From positions 248,001 through 312,000 of the forward strand of contig NZ_JAHXYI010000002.1 in the NCBI RefSeq assembly GCF_019970045.1: a stretch of 64,000 nt of DNA, read 5' to 3'. Within the stretch, counting starts at the first letter, position 1, and each line of letters begins with the position of its first letter. This stretch comes from Chryseobacterium sp. GVT01B. Lineage in GTDB: Bacteria; Bacteroidota; Bacteroidia; Flavobacteriales; Weeksellaceae. Shown in pieces: positions 29,648 through 39,688 of the stretch. The notes beneath the pieces are model-generated. The model did not search any database and had not been told where the DNA came from. It saw nothing but the letters and a program-made list of their open reading frames with translations. The position numbers were made by a program, and so were the translations under genes.

Positions 29648-31055
29648 AATAATTTTTTGTATTGTGATAACAGATATCCTGAATGATCTTTCCTACCCAT
29701 TTTTCATCATCAGGCAGCAGACCTCTTTCCATTTCGCTTCCGAACAGATTGCATACAAGCCTTCTGAAATAATCGTGTCTTGAGAATGACAGCAGGCTTC
29801 GTGAATCAGTAAGCATCCCGACAAAAGTGCTGATCAGACCGATATTTGAAAGTGTATTCATCTGTTTCGTCATTCCATCGAGCTGATCCAAAAACCACCA
29901 GGCTGCTCCGAACTGTACTTTGGATCTGATTCCTCCTTCATTGAAGTTTCCGGCAAGGGATGCAAGAACTTCGTTAAATGCCGGATTAAGATTGTATATA
30001 ATTGTTTTGGCCAGTTTTCCTTCTGTATTCAGTGCATCCAGCAAAACGCTCAGTCTCTGTGCATAATAGGGTTCTCCAATGGCATCATATCCTGCATTGG
30101 CACCTATTTTTCTGAACATTTCTGAATTGTTGTTTCGGGTTGCCCCCACATGAAACTGCTGTACCCATTCTTTTTCTGCATACATTTTGCAAAGCTCTTT
30201 CAGCAAATAGCCGCATAATGCATCCGGATCGGAAAATGTTGAGAGATTGCCCTTCAGAAATTCGGAAAACTCTTTTTCAAGGCTATGATTCCATTTTGTG
30301 GTATCCGGAAAATATTCAAAGCCATGATCAGCCACTTTTGCTCCTGCTTCCACAAAATAGTTGATTCTGGACTGAAGTGCATTCAACAAGTCGGAAGCTG
30401 ATGTGATTGAAAATCCGCAGACTTTTTCAAGCTTTTTAATTCCTGAAAGATATTGTTCAGAATTAATAATATTAATATAGGTATCAGGGCGGAAAGCCGG
30501 AAGAACAGCTGTGTTAAATCCACTGTTTTTTAAAGCCTTGTGATGAATCAGATCATCAGCAGGATCATCTGTAGTGCACAACGCTTCTACCTTAAAATTC
30601 TGAATGATGGATTGTGGTAAAAAGCCGGATGTCTGCAGACTTTCATTCATCTGATGATATAAAGTATCTGCATTATTGGGTGATAAATATTCACTGATTC
30701 CAAAAGGATTTTTGAGCTCCAGATGCGTCCAGTGAAATAGTGGGTTACGAAGGGTATACGGCACCACTTCTGCCCAGTTCATAAATTTTTCCTGATCTGA
30801 AGCATTTCCGGAAATAAACGATTCATCAATGCCAAAATTTCTCATAGCCCTCCATTTGTAATGGTCACCATCCAGCCAGATAGCCGTGGGAGAACGGAAA
30901 TTCTGATTAGCAGCAATAACATCCGGTTCAAGATGATTGTGATAATCGATCACGGGCATATCTTTGGCATATCCGAAATAGAGATTCTCTGCCTTTGCTG
31001 ATTCAAGCAGAAACAGTTCTCCGAAGACTTCTTTATTTTTAATGGAATTACTCAT
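29637..31055 (-). CDS. uxaC: Glucuronate isomerase
   Basis: This 472-residue enzyme interconverts D-glucuronate and D-fructuronate (also galacturonate and tagaturonate). UxaC family motifs include MPVIDYHNHLEPDVI, WLDGDHYKWRAMR, TTDDPADDL, QFHVGATRNNN and SLLSFSRHDYFRRL; length is normal. It is the first step on glucuronate released by GH115. It begins about 72 bases downstream of a strong terminator hairpin, so it probably has its own promoter. Confidence 0.95.
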   Translation of the reverse strand: MSNSIKNKEVFGELFLLESAKAENLYFGYAKDMPVIDYHNHLEPDVIAANQNFRSPTAIWLDGDHYKWRAMRNFGIDESFISGNASDQEKFMNWAEVVPYTLRNPLFHWTHLELKNPFGISEYLSPNNADTLYHQMNESLQTSGFLPQSIIQNFKVEALCTTDDPADDLIHHKALKNSGFNTAVLPAFRPDTYINIINSEQYLSGIKKLEKVCGFSITSASDLLNALQSRINYFVEAGAKVADHGFEYFPDTTKWNHSLEKEFSEFLKGNLSTFSDPDALCGYLLKELCKMYAEKEWVQQFHVGATRNNNSEMFRKIGANAGYDAIGEPYYAQRLSVLLDALNTEGKLAKTIIYNLNPAFNEVLASLAGNFNEGGIRSKVQFGAAWWFLDQLDGMTKQMNTLSNIGLISTFVGMLTDSRSLLSFSRHDYFRRLVCNLFGSEMERGLLPDDEKWVGKIIQDICYHNTKNYFEI

Positions 31056-31127
31056 TATTTATTTTTACAATCCTGGATTTTTAATTCTCTTTTTAGTTCT
31101 GACTTCATGAAAGCCAGCATTTTAAAA

Positions 31128-31160
31128 ACAGGACCTTGTATGAAACCATTAAGGTCCTGT
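31128..31160 (-). terminator. Rho-independent terminator between the SDR gene and uxaC
   Basis: A perfect 10-bp stem ACAGGACCTT (31128-31137) / AAGGTCCTGT (31151-31160) is followed on the minus strand by TTTTT. It lies 31 bases after the SDR stop. Confidence 0.8.
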
Positions 31161-31191
31161 CCAAATTATTATATATGAAGAAATTAGTTTT

Positions 31192-32007
31192 TTATACTCC
31201 GCTAAATGCACTGAAACCTCCGTCAACGGGAATCAGGGCTCCTGTAATGAAGCTTGCTGCATCCGAACATAGAAACTGTACAACACCGTTCAGCTCTTCT
31301 ACTTCTCCAAATCTCTGCATTGGTGTTTTGGCCATTACTTTTTTACTTCTTTCCGTTAAGCTTCCATCCGGATTCAAAAGAATTGCCCGGTTCTGATCAC
31401 CAATGAAAAATCCTGGTGCCACGGCATTTACGCGTAATTTATCACCGAACTTCAATGCGAGATCAGAGGCCAGCCATTGGGTAAAATTGGTAATTGCCGA
31501 TTTGGCTGCAGAATATCCGGCTACTCTCGTAATCGCTGAATAGGCAGCCATGGAAGAAATATTAATAATGTTTCCGCTCCCCTGCTCAGCCATTGCTTTT
31601 CCGAAAACATAGCTGGGATAAACTGTTCCGTTGATATTGAGATCGGTAACCTCAGTCCATCCCTTCATATCCATATCAAAAAATGACTGTTCGGGAGATA
31701 AAGTGGCTGCCGGAATATTTCCACCGGCTATATTGAGCAGAATATCAATGCTGCCATACTTTTCTTTTATTTTCACAGAAGCAGCTTCAAGACTTTCAAT
31801 ATCCATCACATTGGCTTCTACAGCGAGTGCATCACCTCCCAAATCTGTAAGCTCTTTTACACGGGCATCCAGTGTTTCCTGGTTTCTTCCCAGAGCCACA
31901 ACTTTGGCGCCGGCTTCTATAAAACTTTTGGCAAGGCTGCCTCCTAAAACGCCCGAAGCCCCTGTGATGACTGCGACTTTGTTTTTAATACTAAACAGTT
32001 CTTTCAT
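31192..32007 (-). CDS. SDR-family D-mannonate/fructuronate oxidoreductase
   Basis: This 271-residue short-chain dehydrogenase has the NAD(P) motif TGASGVLGGSLA (residues 15-26), NIAGG, the catalytic serine in NISSMAAYS and the Y-x-x-x-K pair in GYSAAKSAI. It sits directly after uxuA and before uxaC, where the fructuronate reductase step is needed, and no classical long-chain UxuB is in the window. I infer that it reduces D-fructuronate to D-mannonate, as SDR replacements of UxuB do in other bacteria. The SDR assignment is firm; the substrate rests on context. Confidence 0.88.
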   Translation of the reverse strand: MKELFSIKNKVAVITGASGVLGGSLAKSFIEAGAKVVALGRNQETLDARVKELTDLGGDALAVEANVMDIESLEAASVKIKEKYGSIDILLNIAGGNIPAATLSPEQSFFDMDMKGWTEVTDLNINGTVYPSYVFGKAMAEQGSGNIINISSMAAYSAITRVAGYSAAKSAITNFTQWLASDLALKFGDKLRVNAVAPGFFIGDQNRAILLNPDGSLTERSKKVMAKTPMQRFGEVEELNGVVQFLCSDAASFITGALIPVDGGFSAFSGV

Positions 32008-32039
32008 TTTACTTTTTATTATTTTATTACAAACGCAGA

Positions 32040-33215
32040 TTAATTTTTCTGTAATTCTGACTGAACGGCAGCTATTACTCCTTCGATCTGTCCCAATGCC
32101 AGCATTCTTCCTAAAAATGAATAACCTGGATTATACCCTTTGTCAATATCTTCTGTCAGAAGCCTTCCATGGTCTATTCTCATAGGCAGATCAGGGTTTT
32201 CCTTTTCAAATACACGGATTACTTCTATGAGCTTTCCTCTTCCTCCCAGATGATGAGCCTCGATGAAATCACCATTTTCAAAGACATTTGTACTTCTCAG
32301 GTGAACGAATTTGGTTCTGTAGGCAAATTTCTCAGCCAGTTTTGGAACATCATTCTGAAGATTGGCACTTAGAGATCCTGTACAGAACGTTAACCCGTTG
32401 TGAGGGTTATCAACAGCTTTCAGAAGCCAGTTAATATCCTCTTCATTGGTTACTATTCTTGGTAAGCCCAATAATGAAAACGGAGGATCATCAGGATGTA
32501 CACACATCTGGATATTCCATTTTTCACAGACAGGCATTATTTTTTCAAGGAAATATTTCATATTCTGACGAAGCTGATGTTTATCTATACCATCATATAA
32601 TGCCAGTAAACTTTTAAACTTTTCTACAGGATTCAATTCGCCTTCTCTGATATTTCCATTCACGAATCCCTGTGTTTTTACTATGACCGAATCGATGAGG
32701 TCATGATTATCTTTTTCTGTTAATATATTTTTTAATTCTTCTACTTTTTGAAGGGTTTCCGAACTATAATCATTTTCTGCCCCTTCTCTTTTAAGGATAT
32801 GAATTTCGAAGTACGCAAACTTGGCTTTGTCAAAATAAAGTGAGGATGAACCGTCTTCCCATTCGTGAAAGAGGTCGGTTCTTGCCCAGTCGAGAACAGG
32901 CATAAAGTTGTAGCAAACTGTTGTAATACCTGCTTTACCCAGATTTTCAAGGCTTATGATATAATTTTCTATTAAAGAGTCACGGTCTTCACCTCCGTAT
33001 TTGATCGCTTCACTTACGGGAAGGCTTTCCACAACAGACCAGCGAAGTGCGTGGCTTTCTATATAGTTTTTATAATCAATAATGGCCTCTGAATTCCAGA
33101 TTTCTCCGTTTGGGATATCATGCAGAGCAGAAACAATTCCTTCTACTCCAATCTGACGGAGCATATTGAGTTTTATTTTGTCTTTTTTGCCAAACCAGCG
33201 CCAGGTTTTTTCCAT
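32040..33215 (-). CDS. uxuA: Mannonate dehydratase
   Basis: This 391-residue enzyme dehydrates D-mannonate to 2-keto-3-deoxygluconate. It starts with the family pattern MEKTWRWFGKKDKIKLNMLRQ (first 20 residues) and has GITTVCYNFMPVLDWART, MCVHPDDPPFSLLGLPRIV with metal-binding His and Asp, FCTGSLSAN and FVHLRSTNV. Length is normal. It lies 32 bases upstream of the SDR gene and follows susD after a weak terminator-like hairpin. Confidence 0.95.
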   Translation of the reverse strand: MEKTWRWFGKKDKIKLNMLRQIGVEGIVSALHDIPNGEIWNSEAIIDYKNYIESHALRWSVVESLPVSEAIKYGGEDRDSLIENYIISLENLGKAGITTVCYNFMPVLDWARTDLFHEWEDGSSSLYFDKAKFAYFEIHILKREGAENDYSSETLQKVEELKNILTEKDNHDLIDSVIVKTQGFVNGNIREGELNPVEKFKSLLALYDGIDKHQLRQNMKYFLEKIMPVCEKWNIQMCVHPDDPPFSLLGLPRIVTNEEDINWLLKAVDNPHNGLTFCTGSLSANLQNDVPKLAEKFAYRTKFVHLRSTNVFENGDFIEAHHLGGRGKLIEVIRVFEKENPDLPMRIDHGRLLTEDIDKGYNPGYSFLGRMLALGQIEGVIAAVQSELQKN

Positions 33216-33245
33216 ATTTTTTTTAGTTTAATTCAGTTAAACAAA

Positions 33246-33265
33246 GCAGGTGCTTTCACACCTAC
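33246..33265 (-). terminator. Weak terminator-like hairpin after susD
   Basis: GCAGGTG (33246-33252) and CACCTAC (33259-33265) pair with one wobble. On the minus strand a TTTGTTT stretch follows. It may partly separate susCD from the glucuronate genes. Confidence 0.45.
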
Positions 33266-33294
33266 TCTGTTACTGATATGAATGTTGAATGAAA

Positions 33295-35253
33295 TTAATT
33301 GTATCCGGGATTCTGGTATTTTGCCTTAATATCTGCAGATACTTCCATAGCATCAATCTGGTTCTGAGGAATAGGTCTCAGATAATGAAAAGGCTTTATC
33401 GTTCTTGTAACCGTTTGCGGATTGTGGTCTCCATAAGAAGCTCCCCCAATCTGATAGGTAGCCGCATAATCTCCCCACTTCTGTGTACGTACAAGATCAT
33501 ACCATCTGTAGAATTCCCCATAATATTCGCGGGATCTTTCTGCAAGGATATAATCAATGGTAATTACAGATGGTGTGGCAGTAGTCATGGCTACACTGTT
33601 ATCTGCTACATAAGCGGTATTCTGGGCATTACTGAACTTCCATTTTCCGGCACGGGCACGAATGACGTTGATAAGGTCTCTGGCTGTCATAGCTCCTGAA
33701 GCTCCTTTTACGGCTGCTTCTGCTGCGATAAAATAGAATTCTGAGAATTTGGCAACGCTGAAAGGACGGGTTAATCCTGCATTTGGATATCCTAAACCGT
33801 TTGGATCATCAGTACGGTAAGTTCCGATTTTCCATAAGCCAGGGTATACAATTCTGCTGATACCGTTCGGTGCAATTACCCAGTCTGCTCTTCCCGACAG
33901 AGTTCCTGCTCCCACACCACTTTGTCCTGCCCCTGAAGGGTAAGAAGGAGTCTGGCTGTCATCATTCAGAAAGCTTAAAATAGCGCCTCCAGGCTGTACA
34001 GGCAGATTATTTGCGTTATAAAGTACAGGAACCGTTGTAAGCCCAGTTCCGTTTTTGTTCCAGTTTCCTCTGTAAGTGGTTACAAAAGTCCCATCATAAC
34101 GGGAATCGTTGGTTTTATCTGCAAAAGTATTTTTAATAACTCCCAAGGTAGGACACATACGAACCCACGGACGTCCCAGTGGCTGTGCCGCTTCTCTCTG
34201 TACTCCACTTACGACGTCTGCCCCAGCCCACGCTGTTGTTTTGCTGCTTTTGATAGCAGTGTAGTTCCAGGTCTGCATCCATGCTGCAAAATTATCCGGT
34301 GCCCAGCCTGATCCAAATCCTACAGGATCACTTTCATTATAGTATGTACTTGACTGCGTATGGTCTGCATAGAGCATAGATTCAGTATTTCTGTCATTTG
34401 AACCTACATTGACATCGTAAAAAGTAGGCTGAAGCGCATAGGGTCCCGGATTATTGATTCCTTCCATCGCAATATCATAAGCCTGCTGGAAATACCATTG
34501 GGCATTATGTCCGTCAGGATCTGTTCTCGTCACTTCAGGATAAGTTGGAATTCCGTTTGGATTCTGCAACCACCATCCATAAGTAAGATAAGCTTTGGCA
34601 AGCATTAGTCTTGCTACATTTTTGGTCACGCCTCCGGTTACTCTTGGTGAGGCAGGTAGATTTTCTATTGCTTTTTTAAGATCAGCAAAAACAGTTTTTG
34701 TATATACTTCCGGCACGGTATTTCTTGCAGAAGTTGTAGACGGAAGAGTGTTATATTTTAATTCTCCTGTACCTAAATCCAGAGGAACACCTCCATAGGT
34801 CTGCACCAGCATGAAATAATAAACCCCCCGGAAGAAACGGGCTTCAGAAACCATAGATTCGGCAATTCCGAATCCTGGTCCTTTTTCAATAATACCATTG
34901 GCCGTATTGATATATGGGAACACTGAATTCCAAACCATACTTGTAGGAAAAGTATTGGAATTGATAATACCGTTTCCGGACATATCAAGTTCTTTAAAGT
35001 TACCATCTGCACTTTGTGCCCAGGTAGACTCGTCAGTTCCGTTCTGGCAATTGCTCATAAAGTAGCCATTACCATACAGTAACCTCATCTGTCTGTATAA
35101 GGCTGTAAACCCCTGATTAACTCCATCCGGTGTATTAAAATAATCAGCTGTATATATTGCTCTTGGCTGTTCATCAAGAATTTCATTACAACCTGTAAAT
35201 GTTAAGGATAAAAAGATTGCTCCTAATAGCAGTTTTTTGTTAAAATTTATCAT
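33295..35253 (-). CDS. SusD/RagB family outer-membrane sugar-binding lipoprotein
   Basis: This 652-residue surface lipoprotein has a lipobox TFTGC (cysteine near residue 21) after a signal peptide. SusD family features are the N-terminal LDEQPRAIYTADYFNTPDGVNQGFTALY, EARFFRGVYYFMLVQTYGGVPL, KAYLTYGWWL and the C-terminal ILAERSREYYGEFYRWYDLVRTQKW region. It caps the SusC channel and captures xylan fragments. It is encoded 12 bases after susC. The family call is certain; the ligand is inferred from the locus. Confidence 0.96.
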   Translation of the reverse strand: MINFNKKLLLGAIFLSLTFTGCNEILDEQPRAIYTADYFNTPDGVNQGFTALYRQMRLLYGNGYFMSNCQNGTDESTWAQSADGNFKELDMSGNGIINSNTFPTSMVWNSVFPYINTANGIIEKGPGFGIAESMVSEARFFRGVYYFMLVQTYGGVPLDLGTGELKYNTLPSTTSARNTVPEVYTKTVFADLKKAIENLPASPRVTGGVTKNVARLMLAKAYLTYGWWLQNPNGIPTYPEVTRTDPDGHNAQWYFQQAYDIAMEGINNPGPYALQPTFYDVNVGSNDRNTESMLYADHTQSSTYYNESDPVGFGSGWAPDNFAAWMQTWNYTAIKSSKTTAWAGADVVSGVQREAAQPLGRPWVRMCPTLGVIKNTFADKTNDSRYDGTFVTTYRGNWNKNGTGLTTVPVLYNANNLPVQPGGAILSFLNDDSQTPSYPSGAGQSGVGAGTLSGRADWVIAPNGISRIVYPGLWKIGTYRTDDPNGLGYPNAGLTRPFSVAKFSEFYFIAAEAAVKGASGAMTARDLINVIRARAGKWKFSNAQNTAYVADNSVAMTTATPSVITIDYILAERSREYYGEFYRWYDLVRTQKWGDYAATYQIGGASYGDHNPQTVTRTIKPFHYLRPIPQNQIDAMEVSADIKAKYQNPGYN

Positions 35254-35265
35254 GACAGTACAGTT

Positions 35266-38160
35266 TTAAAAGGTTAAGTTAAGTCCCATTAAGTAATTTC
35301 TTGTAGAAGGGTTGTTGGTTCCTATGACAAGCTGACGGTTTTGATATCCGCTTACTGCCTGGTTTTCATTTCCGAAAGAGTTTGGCTCCGGATCCATTCC
35401 TGAGAACTTATGATAAGGTGAGAATAGTACAACAGGGTTGGTTACCGTAAAGTAAATTCTTAAGCTTGTAATTTTTAAATCCTTTAAAAAGTCCTTATTG
35501 ACATTATAACCTAATGTAATGGTACGAAGCTTAAGATAAGAAGCATCAAACATCGCTAAAGTAGAAGAATACTTCGGATTATCACCACTCAAATGACGTC
35601 CCGGACGCGGAAAATAAGCACCGGTATTATCTTCTGTCCAGTAATCTACGTCTACGTTATTCCCTCTTCCCGTTAATCTGTTAAGATAACTTGCAGATCC
35701 ATAAATAGTACTTACCAGGATTCCTCCTTGCTGGAAAGCTCCTACCGTACTCAGTTCAAAATTCTTGTAGGCAAAGCGCATATTGAATCCTCCCTGAAAT
35801 TTCGGAGCGGTATCAAAGATCTGTCTGTCGTCCGGGCCAATTGCTCTTACCGGTGTTCCGTCAGCATTGTAACCTCCGGTATAAAGAACTTTGATAGATC
35901 CTACAACATCTGCAGCTGTTCCCGGCTCAAGAATGTTCTGATAAGGATCTCCAGCCTGCCAAAGACCGATGTATTGATAATCATACAATGAATTAATATT
36001 GTGACCTACAAACCATAAGTTATTTACGTCACGTTCTGTTCCGGATGCAAGCGATAAAATTTTGTTTTTATTGGTATAGAAATTAACTCCCGCTTCCCAT
36101 GTAAACCCATCCGGGTTATCAAAAATGACTCCGTTTAAAGAAACTTCCAGCCCTTTATTTTCTGTTTCCGCTACATTGGAAACAATGGATGACCATCCGC
36201 TTGTCGCCGGAAGACTTTTCTGGGTCAACAGGTCATAGGTATGGGTCTTGTAATATTCCACGCTTCCGGTAAGGCGGTTGTTCAGTATTCCGAAATCTAC
36301 TCCATAGTTTTGTGTTTTTGAATACTCCCAACCAAGACTTGGATTAGGTGGCTGATTTCCATAGATACCTGTACTTCCTGCACTTCCGTAGTTATAAGGA
36401 GCGACGTTAAATCTTCCCATCGTAGAATATGGATCTACTGCCTGATTTGAAGTCTGTCCCCATCCGGCTCTGAACTTAAGGAGATTAATCACCTTGATAT
36501 TCTGCATGAAAGATTCGTTGGTAACATTCCATCCTAATGATAATGCGGGATAGGTATGCCATTTATTACCCGGAGCAAGTCTGGAAGATCCATCGGCACG
36601 AAGTGTTGCCGTTAGCATATACTTATTATCATATGTATACATAATTCTTCCCATGGCTGAAAGAAGGCCGGTTTTCCAATAAATTTGGTCTTCAGGTCTT
36701 ACGGTGATATCAGCCTGAGGCGACTGTCCCAGGTTGTAATACTGGAAAAAGTCTGCAGGGACATTCTTTGCACTCATGTATGAGCTTGTATACTTATTCT
36801 GTTCTGCCGAATATAATGCTACAGCATTTACTTTATGCTTACCAAATGTACGGTCATATGTTAAAAGGTTTTCCAATACCCAATGATAGGTCTGGTTATT
36901 CCCTCTTCCTGCAGCTGACGGGCCTAAAGGATTTGTATTAAAGACTCCTACACCGGAGTAATTCCCACTATTTGAAGTACGGTAATCCAACCCTACATTT
37001 AATCTGTATTTCAATCCTTTGATTGGAAGGCTGGCTTCCCCATAAAGATTGTTATAGGATGCAAAGGCCTTGGTCTCGTCGATATATTTATCTCCCAGAT
37101 TCCCAAGGCTTCCCCTTGTATAAATCCATGTCTGATCGATACCGCCAGCTGTACTCATTACTCTTTTCGGAGTTCCGTCTGGATTGTAAGGATTGGCAAT
37201 AGGAGAATACCCTAAAACAGCTCCCGGGTTTACCCCATTTCCTTCAGAAACGGAATAGTTTGTATTGGTAGTGAAACCGAACTTAAAGATAGATCCCACC
37301 TGCTGATCAATCGCCATACGAAGAGCAAATCTTTCATAACTTTGAATAGGGATTAATGCATTTTGCTTGAAGTATGACAAGCCTACATTATAATTTCCAC
37401 CTTCTGTTCCTCCTGATACGCCAATATCATGACTGGTCATCATGGCAGGTTTATAATACAAACTTTGCCAGTCTGTATTAACACTGCTATTTTCATCTGC
37501 CCCGTTGGAATACAAAGGTGTTGTATTTCCTGCTGGAATGGCATAAGCACGCAACTGCGCAAATTTAGGACCATCCATCATCGGATATTTTGAAAACAAG
37601 GTCTGAACTCCCGTAAAGGTGTTGTAACTGAATTTAGGTCTCTGCCCTTTTGCCCCTCTGTTGGTTGTAACGAGAATCACACCATTTGCCCCTCTGGATC
37701 CATAGATTGCTGTGGCAGAAGCATCTTTCAGGATGTCAATACTTTTGATATCACTTGAGCTTATATCTCCCAGTGATCCCACAAAAGGAATACCATCCAA
37801 TACGATTAATGGGTTATTATCCCCTGTCAGAGATCGTGTTCCCCTGATACGGATCTGCATAGCAGCACCCGGTTTAGTAGAGGTTTGCGAGATATCTACC
37901 CCTGCCGTTCTTCCCTGTAATGCCTGGGTAATGTTGGCAGAGGGTACTTCACGCAGTGCATCTCCTTTTACAGTGGCTACAGAACCTGTCACAGCTTCTT
38001 TTCTCTGGGTTCCATATCCTATCACAACAACTTCATCTATTTTATTTTCTTTAGCTACTGTATCTTTCTTAACCTGTGAATATGCTATGCCTGAAGGCAA
38101 TAAAGTCATTGCAAAAAACAATGCTGCTCTATTGCTTTTATTGAAATAAAATCGGTTCAT
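35266..38160 (-). CDS. SusC/RagA family TonB-linked outer-membrane transporter
   Basis: This 964-residue receptor imports oligosaccharides in partnership with SusD. A signal peptide is followed almost at once by a TonB-box-like segment (KIDEVVVIGYG) and the plug domain, with the signatures IRIRGTRSLTGDNNPLIVLDGIP and ILKDASATAIYGSRGANGVILVTT. A 22-strand barrel fills the rest and ends in F. The usual N-terminal carboxypeptidase-regulatory-like domain of SusC proteins is missing. It lies between xylA and susD. Confidence 0.96.
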   Translation of the reverse strand: MNRFYFNKSNRAALFFAMTLLPSGIAYSQVKKDTVAKENKIDEVVVIGYGTQRKEAVTGSVATVKGDALREVPSANITQALQGRTAGVDISQTSTKPGAAMQIRIRGTRSLTGDNNPLIVLDGIPFVGSLGDISSSDIKSIDILKDASATAIYGSRGANGVILVTTNRGAKGQRPKFSYNTFTGVQTLFSKYPMMDGPKFAQLRAYAIPAGNTTPLYSNGADENSSVNTDWQSLYYKPAMMTSHDIGVSGGTEGGNYNVGLSYFKQNALIPIQSYERFALRMAIDQQVGSIFKFGFTTNTNYSVSEGNGVNPGAVLGYSPIANPYNPDGTPKRVMSTAGGIDQTWIYTRGSLGNLGDKYIDETKAFASYNNLYGEASLPIKGLKYRLNVGLDYRTSNSGNYSGVGVFNTNPLGPSAAGRGNNQTYHWVLENLLTYDRTFGKHKVNAVALYSAEQNKYTSSYMSAKNVPADFFQYYNLGQSPQADITVRPEDQIYWKTGLLSAMGRIMYTYDNKYMLTATLRADGSSRLAPGNKWHTYPALSLGWNVTNESFMQNIKVINLLKFRAGWGQTSNQAVDPYSTMGRFNVAPYNYGSAGSTGIYGNQPPNPSLGWEYSKTQNYGVDFGILNNRLTGSVEYYKTHTYDLLTQKSLPATSGWSSIVSNVAETENKGLEVSLNGVIFDNPDGFTWEAGVNFYTNKNKILSLASGTERDVNNLWFVGHNINSLYDYQYIGLWQAGDPYQNILEPGTAADVVGSIKVLYTGGYNADGTPVRAIGPDDRQIFDTAPKFQGGFNMRFAYKNFELSTVGAFQQGGILVSTIYGSASYLNRLTGRGNNVDVDYWTEDNTGAYFPRPGRHLSGDNPKYSSTLAMFDASYLKLRTITLGYNVNKDFLKDLKITSLRIYFTVTNPVVLFSPYHKFSGMDPEPNSFGNENQAVSGYQNRQLVIGTNNPSTRNYLMGLNLTF

Positions 38161-38253
38161 AATTATTATTTTAGTATTAGTTGTTGAATAAAAGGCTGTT
38201 TAATAATTATAGTTTATAAAATCCTTAGTGTTTATGAGCCTTTTATTTTTTTA

Positions 38254-39582
38254 TTATATATGCATATTCACGATAGCTTCAAACAATTCCTGTTTTCCGC
38301 TTTTTGGCTGTGGTTCGCCGATTTCGTGTGCAATTCTCTGAAGATCTTCCAATGTAAGAGTACCTTCCTCAAATGCTTTTCCGTTTCCGTTATCAAAAGA
38401 AGCGTAGCGGTTTGTTCTCAGCTTTTTGTAATCTGAATTTTCAAGAATATCTGCAGCAGCAAGAAGTCCTTTGGCAAAAACATCCATTCCAGAAATGTGA
38501 GAAATGAATAAATCTTCAGCATCAATAGAATTCCTTCTGATTTTGGCATCGAAGTTTACACCTCCGGTTCCCAAGCCTCCCGCCGGAAGAAGTACAAGCC
38601 ATGCCTGAACCATGTCGTAATAATCGATCGGGAACTGATCCGTATCCCAGCCATTCTGATAATCACCTCTATTGGCATCAATACTTCCTAAAAGTCCAGC
38701 ATCAACTGCAACCTGAAGCTCATGTTCAAACGTGTGCCCTGCCAACGTAGCGTGATTTACTTCAATATTCAGTTTGAAATCTTTGTCTAATCCGTAGTGT
38801 CTAAGGAATCCGATTACCGTTTCAGAATCATAATCATACTGATGCTTGGTAGGCTCCATTGGTTTTGGCTCGATCAGGAAAGTACCTTTAAATCCTTGCT
38901 GGCGTGCATAGTCTCTTGACATAGAAAGGAAACGGGCCAGATGATCTTTTTCACGCTTCATATCAGTGTTTAAAAGGCTCATATATCCTTCTCTTCCACC
39001 CCAGAAAACATAATTTTCACCTCCTAGTGCTATTGTAGCATCTATTGAATTTTTCACCTGAGTTCCTGCACATGCCACAACATCAAAATTTGGATTGGTA
39101 GAGGCACCGTTCATGTATCTTTCATGGGTGAAAACATTCGCTGTTCCCCATAAAAGCTTAATTCCTGTTTCCTGCTGTTTTTGTTTTGCATACTCTACAA
39201 TAGTCTGCATATTCTTCTCATAGTCTTTCCAGTTACCGGCAGGATCTACCAAATCGATATCATGGAAACAGTAATAACTGAAGCCCATTTTGGACATGAA
39301 TTCAAAACCTGCATCCATTTTATGCATTGCTCTTGTTACTGCATCATTTCCGATATCCCATGGGTGATGGATGGTAGGTCCTCCGAATGGATCGCTTCCG
39401 TTTGCACATAAGGTGTGCCACCATGCCATCGCAAATCTTGTCCAGTCTTTCATAGGTTTTCCCATCACGGTCTTTTCAGCATCATAATAACGGAATGCCA
39501 ACGGGTTCCTGCTTTCTTTCCCTTCAAACTTAATTTTTTCAATACCTGTAAAAAACTCTTTTGTACCTGTTAAAGTGTTCAT
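38254..39582 (-). CDS. xylA: Xylose isomerase
   Basis: This 442-residue enzyme converts D-xylose to D-xylulose. It has the class II features: [11 protein letters not shown] with the catalytic histidine, [48 protein letters not shown] with metal-binding glutamate, and [18 protein letters not shown]-type residues followed by the metal site GSIDANRGD. It lies 106 bases after xylB and 93 bases before susC. Confidence 0.97.
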   Translation of the reverse strand: MNTLTGTKEFFTGIEKIKFEGKESRNPLAFRYYDAEKTVMGKPMKDWTRFAMAWWHTLCANGSDPFGGPTIHHPWDIGNDAVTRAMHKMDAGFEFMSKMGFSYYCFHDIDLVDPAGNWKDYEKNMQTIVEYAKQKQQETGIKLLWGTANVFTHERYMNGASTNPNFDVVACAGTQVKNSIDATIALGGENYVFWGGREGYMSLLNTDMKREKDHLARFLSMSRDYARQQGFKGTFLIEPKPMEPTKHQYDYDSETVIGFLRHYGLDKDFKLNIEVNHATLAGHTFEHELQVAVDAGLLGSIDANRGDYQNGWDTDQFPIDYYDMVQAWLVLLPAGGLGTGGVNFDAKIRRNSIDAEDLFISHISGMDVFAKGLLAAADILENSDYKKLRTNRYASFDNGNGKAFEEGTLTLEDLQRIAHEIGEPQPKSGKQELFEAIVNMHI

Positions 39583-39688
39583 ATTTATTTGATTATTTTT
39601 AATTTGTTTTTTTAATTTTTGCGTAGAGATACCCTTCTCACTGATTCTTAAAAGTCAGTAAGCGGATAAAAAAACTGTTGTAATTGTT

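Noticed and set aside
38188-38243. AAAAGGCT/AGCCTTTT inverted repeat between xylA and susC as a terminator
   Set aside because: The loop is about 40 bases and the T-run is weak, so termination is not supported.
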